Below are positions 21,838 through 30,880 of a stretch of DNA of 41,323 nt, piece by piece (the stretch's first letter is position 1; each line of letters opens with the position of its first letter). The notes beneath the pieces are model-generated. The model made no database searches. It was given only the letters and a program-made list of their open reading frames with translations, and was not told where the DNA came from. Made by a program: the position numbers and the translations under genes. The DNA lies in contig JAUYAG010000145.1 in the NCBI GenBank assembly GCA_030693575.1, positions 1-41,323 of the forward strand. Reading direction: 5' to 3'. This DNA is from Brevundimonas sp. GTDB lineage: Bacteria > Pseudomonadota > Alphaproteobacteria > Caulobacterales > Caulobacteraceae.

Positions 21838-22110
21838 ATGCGCCAGGTCAATATCCACGAAGCCAAGACAAAGCTCTCAGAGCTTATCGCCGCCGTCGAG
21901 GCGGGCGAGGAGGTGGTGATCGCGCGCGCGGGCAAGCGTGTGGTGCGTCTGATCGCGGAGGCTCAGGTTCCCAAGCGATACCGTCAAGGCGGGGCCCTCG
22001 CCGGACAGTTCGTCTGGGATCAGGCGGCCTGGGACGCCGGGGATGCGGAGATCCGCGAGATGTTCGAGGAATCGATCAACACGCCCATCGATCCCGAGCC
22101 CAAGGCTTGA
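21838..22110 (+). CDS. Phd/YefM-type antitoxin
   Basis: MRQVNIHEAKTKLSELIAAVEAGEEVVIARAGKRVVRLI. Confidence 0.95.
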   Translation: MRQVNIHEAKTKLSELIAAVEAGEEVVIARAGKRVVRLIAEAQVPKRYRQGGALAGQFVWDQAAWDAGDAEIREMFEESINTPIDPEPKA

Positions 22111-22487
22111 GCACCATTATCCTCGACAGCAATGTCCTGCTCTGGTGGATGGCCGGCGAGGATCGGCTGTTGCGTACGGGATGGATCGAACGGATCGACA
22201 CCCAGCCGGGCATGTCCCTCAGCGTGGTCAGTCCGTGGGAACTTTGGGTAAGGGTCGGGACCGGCAAACTGGTGCTGCCTCCCGCCTTCGACCGCGTTCT
22301 CGCCGAAGCACGCTTCGACCTGCTGCCCATATCCGTGGCGGACGGGCGCAGGGCGGGTCTGTTGCCGCTTCTGCACAAGGATCCGTTTGACCGCATGATC
22401 ATCGCCCAGGCCCTCAATCGTGACGCCACTGTGGTGACGGGCGACAAGGACTTCGCTCAATACGGGGTCCGCACGATCCTGGTCTGA
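22107..22487 (+). CDS. PIN-domain VapC-like toxin
   Basis: IILDSNVLLWWMAG, LLPLLHKDPFDRMIIAQAL, TVVTGDKDFAQYGV; TTG start overlaps the antitoxin stop (TTGA). Confidence 0.95.
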   Translation: MSTIILDSNVLLWWMAGEDRLLRTGWIERIDTQPGMSLSVVSPWELWVRVGTGKLVLPPAFDRVLAEARFDLLPISVADGRRAGLLPLLHKDPFDRMIIAQALNRDATVVTGDKDFAQYGVRTILV

Positions 22488-22736
22488 TCAGTAGGCCCGC
22501 ACGTCCGACACCAGCGCCCACAGCGGCAGGTGCAGGGCGCTGGTCGCCGCGCCGATCCGGGCGGCGTTCAGGTGGGCACGGCCGGCCTCGGCGCGACGGA
22601 CTTCCTCGGCGGTGATGGAGAGCCGGAGGGCGAGATCGTCGACGGCCATGCCGCGCGCCTCGCGCCACCGCTTCAGCCTCGCGCCGACCGCTGCATCGAG
22701 CGGATCGACGCCGGGAAAACCCAGCACCGAACCCAT
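22488..22736 (-). CDS. Small XRE-like helix-turn-helix protein
   Basis: VGARLKRWREARGMAVDDLALRLSITAEEVRRAEAGRAHL. Confidence 0.75.
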   Translation of the reverse strand: MGSVLGFPGVDPLDAAVGARLKRWREARGMAVDDLALRLSITAEEVRRAEAGRAHLNAARIGAATSALHLPLWALVSDVRAY

Positions 22737-22772
22737 CTGGTGGCTCCCTGCGCGCCGACTATGAGCGGCGCT

Positions 22773-23624
22773 TCATGCCCATTCTTCATCCCACTTGAAG
22801 GACTTGTCGAGCCAGTCGCCCAGACGGCCGTCGGGACGGGCGAGGGCGTGGATGCGGTCCATCTCTTCGGACGAGAGGGTGAAGTCGAAAATGTCGAAGC
22901 TCTCTTCGGCGCGGCTGACCTTCGAGGTGCGCGGGATGGCGATGACGTCCTGCTGGATCAGCCAGCGGAGGGTGACCTGTCCTGGCGTCTTGCCGTGTGC
23001 CTTGCCGATCTCGATCAGGGTCGGATCGTCGGCGATATTGCCCTGCGCCAGCGGCGACCAGGCGGTGATGGAGGAGCCGAGGTCCCTGGCCGTCCCGAGC
23101 AGCCTCGAGAGCTTGAGGTAGGGGTGGTATTCGACCTGGTTGGTGACCAGAGTCGCCTCCGACAGCGTCTGGGCCCGGCGGAACTCGGCCGAGGGGAAGT
23201 TGGACAGGCCGATGGTGCGGGTCAGGCCGAGGTCCTTCGCCTCGTTCAGGGCGTCGAGGGTCTCGGCGAACGACGGCTCGGTCTTGGGCCAGTGCAGCAG
23301 CAGCAGGTCGGGGGTGAAGCCGAGGCTGGCGGCGGACTCCCGCGCCTGTTTCAGCAGACCTTCGCGGTCGAAATGGGCGACCCAGATCTTGGTGGTCAGC
23401 CAGATGTCCTCGCGGGCGACATGGCCGGCGGCGATCGCATCGCGGATGCCGTCTCCGACCGCCGCCTCATTGCGGTAGATCCAGGCGGTGTCGATGTGGC
23501 GGTAGCCGATGCGCAGGGCCTCGGCGACCATGGTCCGGGCGACCTCGGGCGTCAGGTTCCAGGTGCCGAAGCCCAGCAGGGGGATGGCGTGGCCGTCGAC
23601 GGTGATGGCGGGCTGGTCGGTCAT
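22773..23624 (-). CDS. Aldo/keto reductase
   Basis: LLGFGTWNLTPEV, GYRHIDTAWIYRNE, LLLHWPKT, IGLSNFPS, AIPRTSKVSR. Confidence 0.95.
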   Translation of the reverse strand: MTDQPAITVDGHAIPLLGFGTWNLTPEVARTMVAEALRIGYRHIDTAWIYRNEAAVGDGIRDAIAAGHVAREDIWLTTKIWVAHFDREGLLKQARESAASLGFTPDLLLLHWPKTEPSFAETLDALNEAKDLGLTRTIGLSNFPSAEFRRAQTLSEATLVTNQVEYHPYLKLSRLLGTARDLGSSITAWSPLAQGNIADDPTLIEIGKAHGKTPGQVTLRWLIQQDVIAIPRTSKVSRAEESFDIFDFTLSSEEMDRIHALARPDGRLGDWLDKSFKWDEEWA

Positions 23625-23659
23625 GGGAGGCTCCGGCCCCACAGCGGCGGGGTAGCCGT

Positions 23660-24538
23660 CTAACTAGGCACAGGGGCGTGGGGTTCAACCAGCCAGTCGA
23701 ACATCTCGTCCCACAGGGGCTCCAGTCCCTTGCGGAAGGCGCCCTCGTGGCCGATGCGCGCCGCGCCGAAGTCGGCCGGGGCGCGGACCACAACCTCGCG
23801 CGGGGCGTTGGGATAGACCTGCAGCAGGATGGGCGAGGTGACCGGGGTGGCGATCGGGTCGTCGGTGAAGACCCAGGAGCGGATCGGGGCGGTCACGGCG
23901 TCGAAATGGTGCGGTTGCAGCCGGTCTTTCAGTTCGTCGAGGAAATAGGGCTCCTTGAGGCACCAGCGCCGCCAGGTCTTCCAGACCCCGGCCGGCAGGT
24001 CGGTCCCGGCCCACAGGCCGCCGCCCTTGATATAGCCGTGCCGCATCAGGCTGAGCGGGCCGAAACCGAGCCAGAAGAACAGCTCCAGTGGATTGTAGGC
24101 GCGGTGGTGCCGGCCCCACCAGCCGCTGCCGACCGAGACGAAGGCGTGGCGGTCGATACGGTGGTGATTGGGCATGAAGCCGAGGAAATGACCGCCGACG
24201 CTGTGGCCGACATGGACGACGGGCAGGCCCGGCGCGGCCGCGATCAGGGCGTCGAGCGCCGCCGGCATGTCGAGCCGGCCCCAGTCGGGATAGTCCATCT
24301 GCAGGGCGGCGAGATCGTCGGGCCGCGAGCCGGCGATGCCGCGGAAATCACAGGTCAGGACCGCCGCGCCGCGCGCCGCCAGATGGCGGGCGAACCGGTC
24401 GTAGAAGCCCTTGGGAAAGCCGGTCCCCGAACTGACCAGCACGGCCACGGTCGGGGCTTCGGCCGAGACCAGCCGCATCGACAGAGGGTAGCCGTCGGAG
24501 GCTTCGGCGATGAAGTCGCGGATGACGGGGTCGTGCAT
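23660..24538 (-). CDS. Alpha/beta hydrolase
   Basis: Nucleophile-elbow region VVHVGHSVGGHFLG; DFRGIAGS. Confidence 0.87.
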   Translation of the reverse strand: MHDPVIRDFIAEASDGYPLSMRLVSAEAPTVAVLVSSGTGFPKGFYDRFARHLAARGAAVLTCDFRGIAGSRPDDLAALQMDYPDWGRLDMPAALDALIAAAPGLPVVHVGHSVGGHFLGFMPNHHRIDRHAFVSVGSGWWGRHHRAYNPLELFFWLGFGPLSLMRHGYIKGGGLWAGTDLPAGVWKTWRRWCLKEPYFLDELKDRLQPHHFDAVTAPIRSWVFTDDPIATPVTSPILLQVYPNAPREVVVRAPADFGAARIGHEGAFRKGLEPLWDEMFDWLVEPHAPVPS

Positions 24539-24663
24539 CTGAAGTCCGTAGTTATTCGCAACGAACCTAGCCGATTGACGCGGCGTCAGGTCAAGCGCTC
24601 TTGGAGCCGACGCCGTCCTCGGCTAAAGCCCGCGCCTTCTCCTGTTTTCCGGGCCTTCTCGCC

Positions 24664-24900
24664 ATGACCGATCGTCCCGACCGCCTCTGCGTCGATCCCG
24701 ACAGCCCGTTCCACGACGCCGACCTGCTGGCGAAGGGAATCGGCGTCCGCTTCAAGGGCGAGGAAAAGACCAATGTCGAGGAATACTGCATCTCGGAAAA
24801 CTGGGTCCGTCTGGCCGTCGGCAACCGCGTCGATCGCCGCGGCAAGGCCCTGACCGTCAAGCTGCAGGGTCCGGTCGAGGCCTGGGTCAAGGGCGAGTAG
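24664..24900 (+). CDS. DUF3297 family protein
   Basis: MTDRPDRLCVDPDSPFHDADLLAKGIGVRFKGEEKTNVEEYCISENWVRLAVGN. Confidence 0.92.
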   Translation: MTDRPDRLCVDPDSPFHDADLLAKGIGVRFKGEEKTNVEEYCISENWVRLAVGNRVDRRGKALTVKLQGPVEAWVKGE

Positions 24901-25006
24901 GCCTGTCGGCGCTTATGGCGTCGTCGAAAAAACTCTGACGTGGGCCGCTTGTCCGCTCGCCTTGCAAGGTTCAGGTTCCGGCTCCCGTCTGAGTCCCGGA
25001 GCCGTC

Positions 25007-26431
25007 ATGCGCCTGTCCGTTCGCCTTCTCGCTGCCAGCGCCCTGGCCCTGACCCTCGTCGGGACCCCCGCCTTCGCGCAGGACGCCGGGACCATCCAGC
25101 GGGCCGAGACCCTCCGCGACGCGGCGCTGAACCAGAATATCGCCCTCGACTATCTGACCCAGCTGACCACCCGCTTCGGCGCGCGGCCGGCGGGATCGAA
25201 GGCCGAGCAGGACGCCTCGGCCTGGGCCGCCGACTATATGCGGGCGCAAGGGTTCCAGAATGTGCGGATCGAACAGTTCCCGCTGGTCGGCTGGGAGCGG
25301 GGCGAGGAGAGCGGCGCGATCGTCGGGGCCCGGCCGCAGCGGCTGGTGCTGGCGGCCCTCGGTCATTCGCCGGGCACCAACGGCGTGATCGAGGCCGAGG
25401 TGGTCCGGTTCGACAGCCTCGAGGCGCTGAACGCCGCCCCGGCCGGGTCGCTGGCCGGCAAGATCGCCTATGTCGACGCGGGTCAGATGGTGCGGATGCA
25501 GGACGGCTCGGGCTATGGCCCGCTGACCCGCATCCGGGGTGCCGGGCCGGGCGCAGCGGCGGCCAAGGGCGCGTTGGCCTTCATCATGCGCTCGGTCGGC
25601 TCGGACGAGCACCGCATGCCGCACACCGGCACCACCCGCTACGTCGACGGGGTCGTGCCCCTGCCGGGCTTCGCCCTGGCCGCGCCGGACGCCGACACCG
25701 TCTCGCGCCTGATCGCCATGGGCGAGACGGTGCGCCTGCGGCTGTCCTCGACCGCCCATGTCTATGAGACGGTCAGCCAGAACGTCATCGGCGACATCGT
25801 CGGCCGTTCGCGACCGAATGAGATCATCGTCCTGGGCTCGCACATGGACAGCTGGGACCTGGGCACGGGCGCGATCGACGACGGCGCCGGCGGGGCCATC
25901 ACTCTTGCGGCGGCCAAGGCCATCGCAGAAGGCGGCCGACGTCCCGCCCGGACCATCCGCGTCGTCCTGTACGGCGCTGAAGAGGTCGACCAGCCGACTG
26001 ACACCGGCAACGGCGGCGGCGCCTATCTGCGCGGCATCGGGACGGCCGTGGAACGCCACATCATCGCCGGCGAGAGCGATTTCGGGGCCGACCGGGTTTA
26101 CTCGCTCGGCCTGCCGCCCGGCGCGCAGGGCTCGGAGTTCGCGCGGGCGGCGGCGAAGGTGCTGTATCCGATCGGCGTCCTTTCCTCGAACCAGCCCGAA
26201 CTGAGCGGCGGCGCGGACATCGGTCCGCTGGCGGCCGCGGGCGTGCCGGTCTTCCGCCTCGACCAGGACGGAAGCCGCTATTTCGACCTGCATCACACGG
26301 CGGATGACACGCTGGACAAGATCGATCCGGAACAGATGAGCCAGAACGTGGCGGCCTGGGCGGGGCTGATCTGGCTGATCGCGGATTCAGAGGTGGACTT
26401 CCGGGCGATGCGGCCGGCGGCGCAACCTTGA
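25007..26431 (+). CDS. Secreted M28-family metallopeptidase
   Basis: Signal peptide; GSHMDSWDLGTGAIDDGAG, YGAEEVDQ, FDLHHTADDTLDKID. Confidence 0.94.
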   Translation: MRLSVRLLAASALALTLVGTPAFAQDAGTIQRAETLRDAALNQNIALDYLTQLTTRFGARPAGSKAEQDASAWAADYMRAQGFQNVRIEQFPLVGWERGEESGAIVGARPQRLVLAALGHSPGTNGVIEAEVVRFDSLEALNAAPAGSLAGKIAYVDAGQMVRMQDGSGYGPLTRIRGAGPGAAAAKGALAFIMRSVGSDEHRMPHTGTTRYVDGVVPLPGFALAAPDADTVSRLIAMGETVRLRLSSTAHVYETVSQNVIGDIVGRSRPNEIIVLGSHMDSWDLGTGAIDDGAGGAITLAAAKAIAEGGRRPARTIRVVLYGAEEVDQPTDTGNGGGAYLRGIGTAVERHIIAGESDFGADRVYSLGLPPGAQGSEFARAAAKVLYPIGVLSSNQPELSGGADIGPLAAAGVPVFRLDQDGSRYFDLHHTADDTLDKIDPEQMSQNVAAWAGLIWLIADSEVDFRAMRPAAQP

Positions 26432-26487
26432 CCGTGGTTGATTTCACGTCAGAGTAGAGCTGTCTGCAAGGCAGGCTGGAGGCTCCA

Positions 26488-26814
26488 ATGACCGACCCGG
26501 ACACCACGACCATCCCGAACACCGGGGCGACGAGCGTTCACGTCCATGTCGCGCCGCAGGATACCGGCCTCGCGATCGCGTCGCTGGTTCTGGGCGTTTT
26601 TTCCATCTGCACGGTGTGGATTCCGATCGTCGGTCTGATCGCCTGGATTCTGGCCCCGCTCGGTCTGATCCTCGGGCTTGTGGCGCTGAAGCGGCCGGTC
26701 GGTCCGGGGCGGGGCGTGGCGATCGCGGGCGTCGTCTGTTCGGCGATCGGCCTGTTGGGCTGCATCGGCTGGATCGTCCTGATCGGCGCGGTGGCGACGG
26801 TCGGCGTTTCCTGA
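26488..26814 (+). CDS. DUF4190-like membrane protein
   Basis: LAIASLVLGVFSIC...PLGLILGLVALKRP...GRGVAIAGVVCSAIGLL. Confidence 0.85.
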   Translation: MTDPDTTTIPNTGATSVHVHVAPQDTGLAIASLVLGVFSICTVWIPIVGLIAWILAPLGLILGLVALKRPVGPGRGVAIAGVVCSAIGLLGCIGWIVLIGAVATVGVS

Positions 26815-26866
26815 TCACAGCTCGCGTGGCCGAACGCCGCCGACGCTGCTAGATCACGCCGCAGCC

Positions 26867-26953
26867 GCGAGCGTGGCGAAACTGGTAGACGCAACAGACT
26901 TAAAATCTGTCGCCCGAAAGGGATTGCGGGTTCGACCCCCGCCGCTCGCACCA
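26867..26953 (+). tRNA. tRNA-Leu(TAA), CCA encoded
   Basis: Acceptor GCGAGCG/CGCTCGC; anticodon arm ACAGA-CTTAAAA-TCTGT; variable arm; GGGTTCGACCCC T-arm; terminal ACCA. Confidence 0.97.
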
Positions 26954-26957
26954 AAGG

Positions 26958-27140
26958 CTACCGCTTCTTGCCCAGCTCCGCCGCGATGTCCTTGACGTTG
27001 CGGCCGGCCTTGCGGTGGGCGGCGGTGAGCTGGTCGCGGGTGACGCCCCAGCGCTTCATCCAGTGTTCGACGGCCTGACGTTCGGACAGGTCCAGACGGT
27101 CCTTGTCGATGAAGCCGCGCTTGTCTTTCAGGCCCGCCAT
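26958..27140 (-). CDS. DUF3606-like small protein
   Basis: DKRGFIDKDRLDLSERQAVEHWMKRWGVTRDQLTAAHRKAGRNVKDIAAELGK. Confidence 0.85.
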   Translation of the reverse strand: MAGLKDKRGFIDKDRLDLSERQAVEHWMKRWGVTRDQLTAAHRKAGRNVKDIAAELGKKR

Positions 27141-27291
27141 GGTCTGCTCCGTTGCTCGGTGTGAGGTAGCGCGAAACGCGGCGGCGCGCGACGGTTCGGC
27201 GTAACTTCGTGTTTCGTGCAAAGAACCGCCCTTAACCCGACGCGCTTTCATGGGCACAAGGGGGAAACCCCTCCGATCGCATGGATATTCG

Positions 27292-28722
27292 ATGAAAAGA
27301 GCCCGGCGCGCCCGCATCGTCGCGACCCTGGGACCCGCCAGCCGGGCACCCGGCATGGTCAAGGCCCTGGCCCAGGCCGGGGTCGACGTCTTCCGCCTCA
27401 ACTTCAGCCACGGCACGCATGAGGATCACGCGGCGGCGCTGAAGGCGGTGCGTGGTGCCGAGCTGGCGCTGAAGCGGCCGCTGGGCGTGCTGGCCGACCT
27501 GCAGGGGCCGAAGCTGCGGCTGGGCAAGTTCAAGGACGTCGAGATCGACATCAAGCCGGGCCATAAAATGCGGTTCGACCTCGATCCGACGCCGGGCGAC
27601 GCGACGCGGGTGCAGATGCCGCATCCGGAGATCTTCCGGGCCCTGCGCACCGGCATGCTGCTGTTGCTCGACGACGGCCGGGTGCGGCTGCGGGTCAATG
27701 AGCGGACCGACGACTGGGCCGATGTGACCGTCGAGAGCGGCTCGAAACTGTCGGACCGCAAGGGCGTGGCCGTGCCCGAGGCGGTGGTGCCCGTTTCGGC
27801 CCTGACGCCCAAGGACCGGGAGGACCTGGCCTTCGCCCTGCGCATCGGCGTCGACTGGGTGGCGCTGAGCTTCGTCCAGAAGGCCGAGGACATGGCCGAG
27901 CTGAAGCAGATCGTGAAGGGCCGCGCCGCCTGTCTTGCCAAGATCGAAAAGCCGCAGGCGTTGGCGGAGCTGGAGAGCATCCTCGACTACTGCGACGGCG
28001 TCATGGTCGCGCGCGGCGATCTGGGCGTGGAGCTGGAGCCGGAAGAAGTGCCGGTGGCGCAGAAGCAGATCATCCGTGCGGCCCGCCAGCGCGGCGTGCC
28101 GGTGATCGTGGCGACGCAGATGCTGGAGTCGATGACGTCTTCGCCGGCGCCGACCCGGGCCGAGGCCTCGGACGTGGCCAATGCCGCATACGAGGGGGCC
28201 GACGCCCTGATGCTGTCGGCCGAGACGGCCTCGGGCGACTATCCGCTGGAATCGGTCGGGGTGATGAGCCGGATCATCGAACGGGTCGAGAAGGATCCGA
28301 TGTGGCCCAGCCTGATGGACGCCGAACACGCCGGCATGGACGACATCGACGCCGATGCTCTCGTCGCCGCGGCGCGCAAGGCGGCGGAGGCGCAGTCGAC
28401 GGCCTGTATCGTTGTGTTCACCACCCTGGGCGGCACGGCGCGGCGGATGGCGCGCGAGCGGCCGCTGCAGCCGGTTCTGGCCCTGACGCCCAATCCCGAC
28501 ACGGCGCGGCGGCTGGCCCTGGTCTGGGGACTGGAGACCCGGCTGGGCAAGGAGCCCGCCTCGCTGGAGGATGTCACCGAGGACGCGGTCAGCAGCGCGG
28601 TAAACTACGGCATGGCCGAACCGGGTCAGCGCATCCTGATCCTCGCGGGAACGCCCTTCGGCGCGCCGGGGGCTGCGAATCTGCTGCGACTGGCCCATGC
28701 TCCGGCCAAGGGGCGCAAATAG
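27292..28722 (+). CDS. pyk: Pyruvate kinase
   Basis: RARIVATLGPASR, VFRLNFSHGTHEDH, DGVMVARGDLGVELEPEEVPVAQK, MLESMTSSPAPTRAEASDVANA. Confidence 0.98.
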   Translation: MKRARRARIVATLGPASRAPGMVKALAQAGVDVFRLNFSHGTHEDHAAALKAVRGAELALKRPLGVLADLQGPKLRLGKFKDVEIDIKPGHKMRFDLDPTPGDATRVQMPHPEIFRALRTGMLLLLDDGRVRLRVNERTDDWADVTVESGSKLSDRKGVAVPEAVVPVSALTPKDREDLAFALRIGVDWVALSFVQKAEDMAELKQIVKGRAACLAKIEKPQALAELESILDYCDGVMVARGDLGVELEPEEVPVAQKQIIRAARQRGVPVIVATQMLESMTSSPAPTRAEASDVANAAYEGADALMLSAETASGDYPLESVGVMSRIIERVEKDPMWPSLMDAEHAGMDDIDADALVAAARKAAEAQSTACIVVFTTLGGTARRMARERPLQPVLALTPNPDTARRLALVWGLETRLGKEPASLEDVTEDAVSSAVNYGMAEPGQRILILAGTPFGAPGAANLLRLAHAPAKGRK

Positions 28723-28744
28723 CGTCCGATCCCTCCCGGTCGGC

Positions 28745-29785
28745 ATGATCAAATATATCGGCTCGAAACGCGCCTTGCTGACCCAGATCGCGACCGCGAT
28801 CCGCGGCCAGCTGCCGGACGGCGGGACGGTGTGTGATCTGTTCTCCGGTAGCGCACGGGTCGGCCATGCGCTGAAGGGGGCCGGTTTCCGGGTCTGGTCG
28901 AACGATCACAACACCTACGCCCATGTGTTGGCCACGGCCTATGTGCAGGCCGACCGCGAGCGCTGGCTGGAGCGGGCCGGGGCCGTGCTCGCGGACCTGC
29001 GCGCCGTGACGCCACAGCCGGGCTGGTTCACCAAAACCTTCTGCGAGGACGCCCGCTATTTCACGCCGGAGAACGGCGCGGTCATCGACGCCATGCGCGA
29101 CCGGATCGCGGCCATGGCCCTGGAGCCCGAACTGGAGGCGATCGCCCTCGTCAGCCTGATGGAGGCGGCCGACCGGGTGGATTCCACGGCCGGTCTGCAG
29201 ATGGCCTATATGAAGTCGTGGGCAGCGCGGGCGTTGAAGCCGCTGGAGCTGCGTATGCCGGACATCCTGCCCGGCGTGGCCGACGGACCGTGCAAGGCGA
29301 CGCGCCGGGACGCGGTCGAACTGGCCCCCGAGGTCGAGGCCGATCTGGTCTATCTGGACCCGCCGTACAACCAGCATTCCTACCTCGGCAACTACCACTG
29401 CTGGGAGAGCCTTGTGCTGTGGGACAAGCCCGAGACCTACGGCATCGCCAACAAGCGGATCGACGTCCGCACCCGCAAGAGCGCCTTCAACAGCAAGCCG
29501 GGCATCGCCCCGGCGCTGCAGGCGGTCATCGAGGGGCTGAAGGCCCCGAACCTGATCGTCTCGTTCAACGACGAGGGCTATCTGGGCCGGGATCAGCTGG
29601 TCGGCATGCTGTCGGGCCGGGGCGAGGTGCAGGTGATCGAGATCGCCCGCCCGCGCTACGTCGGGGCCCGCATCGGCATCCACAATCCCAAGGGCGAAAA
29701 GGTCGGGGCGGTCGGGCGGCTGCGCAATGTCGAATATCTGTTCGTGGTCAGCGAGCGGCCGGTCACGCTGGCGGATGCCGCCTAG
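28745..29785 (+). CDS. D12-class N6-adenine DNA methyltransferase, orphan
   Basis: MIKYIGSKRALLTQI, FSGSARVGHALK (motif I), YLDPPYNQHSYLGNYHCWESL (motif IV). No nearby endonuclease ORF. Confidence 0.88.
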   Translation: MIKYIGSKRALLTQIATAIRGQLPDGGTVCDLFSGSARVGHALKGAGFRVWSNDHNTYAHVLATAYVQADRERWLERAGAVLADLRAVTPQPGWFTKTFCEDARYFTPENGAVIDAMRDRIAAMALEPELEAIALVSLMEAADRVDSTAGLQMAYMKSWAARALKPLELRMPDILPGVADGPCKATRRDAVELAPEVEADLVYLDPPYNQHSYLGNYHCWESLVLWDKPETYGIANKRIDVRTRKSAFNSKPGIAPALQAVIEGLKAPNLIVSFNDEGYLGRDQLVGMLSGRGEVQVIEIARPRYVGARIGIHNPKGEKVGAVGRLRNVEYLFVVSERPVTLADAA

Positions 29786-29823
29786 CTCGCGGAACGCGCG
29801 TTTGACATCGCCGTTATGCGGGG

Positions 29824-30084
29824 ATGGAAATGTCACCCATGCCCTCCGCCCGTCGTCTTGAAGGCGTCCGCGCCTGTGGCCGCGCCGCCGATGCGTTTGA
29901 AACCGTCGCCTGGCGTCCGCCCTCGACCGCGCGGTTCGATACGCGGGTGGCCAATGACCCGGTCGTCGAGGAGCCTACGCTGCAGGCGCTGATCGCCGAT
30001 CTGCCCGGCTGGGTAACGGTGGTCTGCGGTGGTGTGGTCGCGGCCCTGATGGGTGCGCTGGTCGGCGGGGCGTTGGCTCTCTGA
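29824..30084 (+). CDS. Small membrane protein of unknown function
   Basis: 86 aa; C-terminal TM LPGWVTVVCGGVVAALMGALVGGALAL. Confidence 0.5.
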   Translation: MEMSPMPSARRLEGVRACGRAADAFETVAWRPPSTARFDTRVANDPVVEEPTLQALIADLPGWVTVVCGGVVAALMGALVGGALAL

Positions 30085-30086
30085 AA

Positions 30087-30222
30087 TTCCGCTCATCCCG
30101 GCGAAAGCCGGGACCCAGTCCTTTGGGTGACAGATCCCGGACTTACGCCGGGACGCCAATCCTGAAACGCCGGCGTCTCGCTGGACAGAACCGGGTCCCG
30201 GCTTTCGCCGGGATGAGCGGAA
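30087..30222. repeat. 136-bp palindromic REP/BIME-like intergenic element
   Basis: 30-bp perfect inverted arms (30087-30116 / 30193-30222), each itself a hairpin (TCCCGGC-GAAA-GCCGGGA). Confidence 0.93.
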
Positions 30223-30223
30223 A

Positions 30224-30880
30224 TTATTGATCCAGCAGCGCCCGGATCGGCGCCCAGCTGCGGCGGTGGGCCGGGCAGGGGCCCAGGGTTCTCAACGCTT
30301 CCTGGTGGATCGGCGCATTGTAGCCCTTGTGGCCGGCGAAGCCGTAGCCAGGGTATTCTGCGTCCAGTTCGACCATCAGCCGGTCCCGCGCCGTCTTGGC
30401 CAGGATCGAGGCGGCGGCGATCGACAGGGACAGGCTGTCGCCCTTGATCACGGTCTGCACCGCGCAGGGCAGTTTGAACCCGTAGTTGCCGTCCACCAGC
30501 GCCGCGGCGGGCCGGATCGCAAGCGCTTCGATCGCGCGGCACATCGCAAGGCCCGTGGCGTGCAGGATGTTGTGGGACTCGATCTCCTCGACGGAGGCGA
30601 AGCCGACGCCCCAGGCCAGGGCGCGGGCCTTGATCTCGATCTCCAGCGCCTCGCGCCGGGCGTGGGTCAGGGCCTTGGAGTCGTCGATGCCGGCGGGCAG
30701 GTCGTCGGGATTCAGGATCACCGCCCCCGCCGAGACCGGCCCGGCCCAGGGACCGCGGCCCGCCTCGTCGACGCCGCAGACGGGCCCGCCCGCGCTTTCG
30801 ATCAGCAGGATTTCGAGCGTCAGCGTCGGGAAAGCGCGGGAAAGCTTTGCCTTTGCAAGGGATTTCGCCGGGATCTTCAC
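30224..30880 (-). CDS. rnhB: Ribonuclease HII
   Basis: [52 protein letters not shown] start. Confidence 0.97.
   Translation of the reverse strand: MKIPAKSLAKAKLSRAFPTLTLEILLIESAGGPVCGVDEAGRGPWAGPVSAGAVILNPDDLPAGIDDSKALTHARREALEIEIKARALAWGVGFASVEEIESHNILHATGLAMCRAIEALAIRPAAALVDGNYGFKLPCAVQTVIKGDSLSLSIAAASILAKTARDRLMVELDAEYPGYGFAGHKGYNAPIHQEALRTLGPCPAHRRSWAPIRALLDQ

Noticed and set aside
26867-26953. tRNA-associated integration site of a genomic island
   Set aside because: No integrase or direct repeat of the tRNA 3' end seen; flanks are ordinary small genes.
27232-28752. 506-aa minus-strand ORF antisense to pyruvate kinase
   Set aside because: pyk is certain; the antisense product lacks domain-like features.
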